Positions 59,407 through 64,000 of a stretch of DNA of 64,000 nt are shown here, in pieces. Source of the DNA: an uncultured Gammaproteobacteria bacterium (GTDB lineage Bacteria; Pseudomonadota; Gammaproteobacteria; DRLM01); assembly GCA_947259075.1 (NCBI GenBank), contig CAMYKQ010000059.1, positions 1 to 64,000 of the forward strand, in the 5' to 3' direction. The notes under the pieces are model-generated. The model did no database searches, was not told the DNA's origin, and was given only the letters and a program-made list of their open reading frames with translations. Positions within the stretch are counted from its first letter, which is position 1, and each line of letters opens with the position of its first letter. The position numbers were made by a program, and so were the translations under genes.

Positions 59407-61791
59407 TCACTCTCTTAATGTGGCCCCAAACTGTTCACCCAAGCGGGTCAACACCCTCTTCACCACGAGGTCTACGTCCTCGTCCGTTAGAGTGCGCGAA
59501 GAATCCTGCAACGTCAAGCCTAAAGCGAGGCTTTTTTTCTCCGAATCAATGCCTTTGCCCCGATAAACATCAAAGAGCTGCAGCTCTTGCAGCAGCGCGC
59601 CAGCGGCACTGGTAATACAGGTATGCACGGCACCGCTACTGACGGCTTCGTCCACCACCACCGCGAGATCACGGCGGATGGCGGGGAATTTCGAGCTCTC
59701 GCGGAAACGGGGTATCGCCGCCGCGTTAATGGCGTCCAGCGCCAGCTCAAACATCACCGGCGCGGTGCTAAGATCCAAGCTCTGCACCAGCGCGGGATGC
59801 ATGACCCCAACCCAGCCCGCGTGGCGCCCCGTGGCATCGGAGACGGCGGCGCTTTGACCGGGGTGCAAGACCGGATGCTGGCCGGGATTAAAACTAAAAT
59901 CCGTTTCAGCCCTTCCGCTCAAACCCAATAAGGCGGCGACATCGGCCTTGGCATCGTAAAAATCCACGCGCCGCTTCGGCTGGGCCCACTGCTCCGGCTC
60001 GGCGCTGCCCGCGGCAAGCGCGGCCACCACCGCGTCTTCACGCCACTGGCCGCCGTCGCGGCGGTAGCGCGTGCCCACCTCGAACAAACGCACCCGCGCT
60101 TGCTGACGGTTTTGATTATAGATCAACGCCTGCACCAATCCAGGCCACAACGAGGTACGCATGGCGGCCATCTCGGCGGAGATGGGGTTCGCAAGTTGCA
60201 GCGTGGATTGTTCCGGATCCAGCAAGGCTTGCATACGCGGGTCAACGAAGCTGTAGGTGATCGCTTCGTGATAACCCCGGTCGATCAAGAGCTGGCGGAT
60301 ACGCTCCAGCGTCACCCGGCCTTCGCTCCGTGCCTGCAAGGCCAAGCGCGCGACGGGCCGGTGGCTGGGCACATTGCTGTAGCCATAAATACGGGCGACC
60401 TCTTCAATCAGATCCGACTCGATACGGATATCAAAACGGAAACTGGGGGCTGTGACCTCCCAGCCCTCCGCGTTTTCCGTGACCCGCATGCCGAGACGGC
60501 AGAGAATGTCGCTGACTTCCTGCGCTGCCACCTCGATACCCAGCACTCGCCGCAGCCGCGCCGCTCGCAAACTAACGGTATTACTGGTGGGCAAGTGCGC
60601 CGGACTCTCACACTCAACAATCGGCCCAGCCTCGCCGCCCGCGATCGCGAGCAAGAGTGCCGTGGCGCGTTCCATCGCGCGCCGCGGCAGCGCCGGGTCC
60701 ACTCCGCGCTCGAAACGATGCGAGGAATCGGTATGCAAACCGTAACGGCGGGCGCGGCCGACGATGGCCGCCGGCGTGAAATGCGCGCTTTCCAGCAACA
60801 CCTCCGCCGTCGTGTCCGTCACCGCGCTGGCTGCGCCGCCCATGATGCCGGCCATGGCGACCGGCCCGGCCTCATCGGCGATCACCAAGGTGTCCGCGTT
60901 CAGTTCTACTTCTTGTCCGTCCAACAGCCGCAATCTTTCTCCGGTCGCGGCCATGCGCACTATGATCCGGCCCTGAAGCCGATGCAGATCGAAGGCATGC
61001 ATGGGTTGACCCAATTCCAGCAACACATAGTTGGTGACGTCCACCAGCGCGCTGATACTGCGCACGCCACTGCGGCGCAGGCGTTCTTGCATCCACAACG
61101 GCGTGGCCGCGCGTGGATCGACGCCTTTAATCACCCGGCCCAAATAACGCGGACACGCAGCCGCTTCTTTTATCTCAATGGGAAACTGCGCTTCAATGGC
61201 CGCGGCAACTACTGGCATCTCGGGCGGCGTGAGAGGGATCTTATTCATCACCGCCGCCTCGCGCGCGACGCCCGCCACGCTCAAACAATCGCCGCGATTG
61301 GGCGTGAGCCCCAGCTCGATACTCACATCATCCAACAACAGCGCGACGCGAATATCCGTGCCCGGAATGAAAGCGGCGGACAGAATCAACAAGCCCTCGG
61401 CGCTCTCCGCCAAACCTAATTCTTTCGCGGAACACAACATGCCTTCCGACACCACGCCGCGCAGTTTGGATTTGGTGATATTAAGACCGCCGGGTAATTG
61501 CGCGCCCACGGTTGCTGCTGGCACTTTCAAGCCCGCGGCGACATCGGCCGCGCCGCAGACGATCTCCAAGGTTTTTTCGCCGCCGATATTGACGCGGCAG
61601 ACACGCAAACGATCGGCATTGGGATGCGGTTCGACGCTGAGCACCTCGCCCACCACCACGCCGCTAAACGCCGGCGCCACCGCCTCGACGGCGTCCACTT
61701 CCAATCCCGCCATGGTGAGTTGATGCGCCAAGTCCGCGGTATTCACCGCCGGGTTCACCCATTCGCGCAGCCATTGTTCGCTGAATTTCAT
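59407..61791 (-). CDS. pheT: Phenylalanyl-tRNA synthetase beta subunit
   Basis: Beta subunit of the alpha2-beta2 enzyme, 794 residues. It has an N-terminal tRNA-binding EMAP domain (about 40-150, VVVGEVLSVEPHPNADRLRVC), B3/B4 editing domain (about 200-400, with TPLWMQERLRRSG and GVDPAL), B5 domain and the catalytic-like core, and a C-terminal anticodon-binding FDX-ACB domain (FPAIRRDLAVVVDEAV). The long open frame on the opposite strand is a shadow. Confidence 0.98.
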   Translation of the reverse strand: MKFSEQWLREWVNPAVNTADLAHQLTMAGLEVDAVEAVAPAFSGVVVGEVLSVEPHPNADRLRVCRVNIGGEKTLEIVCGAADVAAGLKVPAATVGAQLPGGLNITKSKLRGVVSEGMLCSAKELGLAESAEGLLILSAAFIPGTDIRVALLLDDVSIELGLTPNRGDCLSVAGVAREAAVMNKIPLTPPEMPVVAAAIEAQFPIEIKEAAACPRYLGRVIKGVDPRAATPLWMQERLRRSGVRSISALVDVTNYVLLELGQPMHAFDLHRLQGRIIVRMAATGERLRLLDGQEVELNADTLVIADEAGPVAMAGIMGGAASAVTDTTAEVLLESAHFTPAAIVGRARRYGLHTDSSHRFERGVDPALPRRAMERATALLLAIAGGEAGPIVECESPAHLPTSNTVSLRAARLRRVLGIEVAAQEVSDILCRLGMRVTENAEGWEVTAPSFRFDIRIESDLIEEVARIYGYSNVPSHRPVARLALQARSEGRVTLERIRQLLIDRGYHEAITYSFVDPRMQALLDPEQSTLQLANPISAEMAAMRTSLWPGLVQALIYNQNRQQARVRLFEVGTRYRRDGGQWREDAVVAALAAGSAEPEQWAQPKRRVDFYDAKADVAALLGLSGRAETDFSFNPGQHPVLHPGQSAAVSDATGRHAGWVGVMHPALVQSLDLSTAPVMFELALDAINAAAIPRFRESSKFPAIRRDLAVVVDEAVSSGAVHTCITSAAGALLQELQLFDVYRGKGIDSEKKSLALGLTLQDSSRTLTDEDVDLVVKRVLTRLGEQFGATLRE

Positions 61792-61800
61792 TGCTTAAAC

Positions 61801-61896
61801 CTTTTCAAACCACGAAGGGCACGGAGGACATTGGATGCAAACGTGAGGGGTGAAATTTTTATTCCCTCACCCTACCCTCTCCCGGAGGGAGAGGGT
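61801..61896. repeat. Dispersed-repeat-like sequences between pheS and pheT
   Basis: The pheS-pheT gap of 172 bases has two motifs. CCACGAAGGGCACGGAGGAC at about 61810-61829 resembles a short tandem repeat often seen between genes. ACCCTCTCCC (61874-61883) and GGGAGAGGGT (61887-61896) form a perfect ten-pair palindrome, part of the CCCTCACCC-rich element common in proteobacteria. It would form a stem inside the pheST message. Confidence 0.6.
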
Positions 61897-61963
61897 TTGA
61901 ACACATCATTCAATTCATTCGTGCGCATGCCACTCTCGCGGCACTGCCGACTGATTAACTCGC

Positions 61964-63007
<1,044 letters not shown>

Positions 63008-63009
63008 TC

Positions 63010-63043
63010 AAAAGGGGAAAGGTATGTTGGCCTTTCCCCTTTT
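63010..63043 (-). terminator. Terminator-like hairpin between rplT and pheS (possible attenuator)
   Basis: AAAAGGGGAAAGG (63010-63022) and CCTTTCCCCTTTT (63031-63043) form a 13-pair stem with loop TATGTTGG, followed on the minus strand by a U-rich run. It lies 26 bases before the pheS start. No Phe-rich leader peptide was found between rplT and it, so it may limit read-through and not attenuate like E. coli pheM-pheS. Confidence 0.75.
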
Positions 63044-63103
63044 TCGTCGATTTAGTGACGCGCTCGCCTGCGCGGCGCGCGTCAACGGCGCGACACCACG
63101 CCG

Positions 63104-63463
63104 TTAGGCGGAAAGACCGGCCCTGGCTTTTTCCGCCAAGGCGCCGAAAGCGGCCTTGTCAAACACCGCCAGATCGGCCAGCACCTTGCGATCGACCTCA
63201 ATCGCGGCCTTCTTCAGACCGTTCATCAAACGGCTGTAAGACAGGCCGAAGTCACGGGCGGCGGCGTTGATACGCACGATCCACAGACTGCGGAATTCAC
63301 GCTTGCGCACGCGACGGTCGCGATAGGCATATTGACCGGCCTTGGTGACCGCTTGGGTCGCGACGCGAAATACATTCTTGCGACGGCCATAATAGCCCTT
63401 GGCTTGGGCCATGACTTTTTTGTGACGGGCACGCGCCGTAACACCGCGTTTTACTCTTGGCAT
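63104..63463 (-). CDS. rplT: Ribosomal protein L20
   Basis: 119 residues, basic, large-subunit assembly protein. [20 protein letters not shown] at the N-terminus and [13 protein letters not shown] are typical. It follows rpmI by 19 bases and belongs to the infC-rpmI-rplT operon. Confidence 0.98.
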   Translation of the reverse strand: MPRVKRGVTARARHKKVMAQAKGYYGRRKNVFRVATQAVTKAGQYAYRDRRVRKREFRSLWIVRINAAARDFGLSYSRLMNGLKKAAIEVDRKVLADLAVFDKAAFGALAEKARAGLSA

Positions 63464-63482
63464 GGTTGCATCCTCTCTCTAC

Positions 63483-63680
63483 TTAAGCATACGGCAACAT
63501 GCGCCGCACGCCCGCTGCATCCGAAGAATGCACCATGGCGGCAGGACGTAATTGACGCTTACGCTTCGAACTCTTCTTGGTCAAGATATGTCTCTTGTAC
63601 CCTTGGGCGCGCTTGAATTTGCCAGAGCCGGTTTTCGCAAACCGTTTGGCGGCACCCCTATTCGTCTTTAACTTTGCCAT
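63483..63680 (-). CDS. rpmI: Ribosomal protein L35
   Basis: 65 residues, basic. Pattern [44 protein letters not shown] matches L35 along the whole length. Between infC (50 bases) and rplT (19 bases). Confidence 0.98.
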   Translation of the reverse strand: MAKLKTNRGAAKRFAKTGSGKFKRAQGYKRHILTKKSSKRKRQLRPAAMVHSSDAAGVRRMLPYA

Positions 63681-63730
63681 TGATCTTTACTCCACTCACA
63701 CACATCACTGACACACCGTCAGTAATCCCG

Positions 63731-64000
63731 TTACGCCTCGGCGCCCTTGCCCGGCGCCACAATCTTCTTCGGTCCCAGCACCATCACCATCAAGCGGCCT
63801 TCCATGCGCGGGAACTGCTCCACCACGCTCAATTCGGCCAAATCGGCCTCGAGCCGCTTGAGAATCTTCATACCCAATTCCTGGTGCATCATTTCCCGGC
63901 CGCGAAACCGCAGGGTGACCTTGGCCTTATCACCTTCCTGTAAAAACTCCACCAGCTTGCGCAGCTTCACCTGGTAATCCGCCTCCTCCGTGGTGGGACG
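63731..64000 (-). CDS. infC: Translation initiation factor IF-3 (C-terminal part, cut by window edge)
   Basis: The last 89 residues of IF-3 are visible, the frame running from [20 protein letters not shown] to GKGAEA. It covers the C-terminal domain that binds 30S ([34 protein letters not shown]). A GTG at 63970 is an internal Val, not a start. Continues beyond 64000. Confidence 0.96.
   Translation of the reverse strand, partial: RPTTEEADYQVKLRKLVEFLQEGDKAKVTLRFRGREMMHQELGMKILKRLEADLAELSVVEQFPRMEGRLMVMVLGPKKIVAPGKGAEA

Noticed and set aside
60100-61419. 439-residue open frame on the plus strand opposite pheT
   Set aside because: It is fully antisense to pheT, which has complete family motifs; the composition (Arg, Gln, His, Ala) is typical of an antisense shadow in GC-rich DNA.

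Overview
The window reads as chromosomal DNA of a GC-rich gammaproteobacterium. Three blocks support this. The first is uvrC-pgsA followed by tRNA-Gly, tRNA-Cys and tRNA-Leu, as in Escherichia coli. The second is sppA/sohB-gph-like-rluC facing rne, then ptpA-like, kdsB and the Trm112-like gene, close to the Pseudomonas order but without murB. The third is infC-rpmI-rplT-pheS-pheT-ihfA-merR-tRNA-Pro at the right edge. The species cannot be named from the sequence. Multiheme lipoproteins and a relic of a class V fructose-1,6-bisphosphatase hint at a redox-active, possibly autotrophic relative of sulfur-oxidising gammaproteobacteria (inference).

Layout. 0-10 kb: a YbbA/YbbP-type ABC exporter divergent from the thioesterase tesA; the molybdate operon modABC; a cold-shock protein; an HU-like protein; three tRNAs; pgsA, uvrC, a family 5 uracil-DNA glycosylase and a ribosome-hibernation factor fused to a cold-shock domain. 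10-19.6 kb: an acidic small protein, a giant PilZ/GGDEF/EAL c-di-GMP protein, a secreted subtilisin, a Sel1-repeat protein, a TolB-like propeller and a membrane protein. 19.7-26.8 kb: the fructose bisphosphatase gene broken by two in-frame TAA codons, a cysteine-rich anchored protein, a nine-heme lipoprotein, a 613-residue protein with two transthyretin-like folds, and a GAF/HD-GYP protein. 27-38 kb: the sppA-rluC/rne-kdsB block, gamma-glutamyltransferase, a DUF2892 protein and a ZntB-like transporter. 38.9-46.1 kb: a P2-like cation ATPase, a RimK ATP-grasp ligase between a retropepsin-like and an aspartoacylase-like protein, and a six-heme lipoprotein.

Accessory region, 46.7-58.3 kb. An M20-family hydrolase lacking its first metal-binding His is followed by a 1002-residue patatin with membrane tail. 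Next come dodecin, a membrane-anchored DUF2140-like protein and a YidB-family protein. The last part is a minus-strand set of two DUF4157 proteins around an ankyrin-repeat protein, ending about 360 bases from the 3' end of tRNA-Pro. DUF4157 proteins are typical cargo of extracellular contractile injection systems (eCIS). No sheath, tube or baseplate genes are in the window, so these may be orphan effectors or part of an island. This is the most promising undescribed system here.

Most genes lie on the minus strand in short operons with overlapping or closely spaced ends. c-di-GMP signalling (PilZ/GGDEF/EAL and HD-GYP), surface or periplasmic electron transfer (nine- and six-heme lipoproteins) and secreted or effector hydrolases (subtilisin, patatin, DUF4157 peptidases) are the recurring themes.
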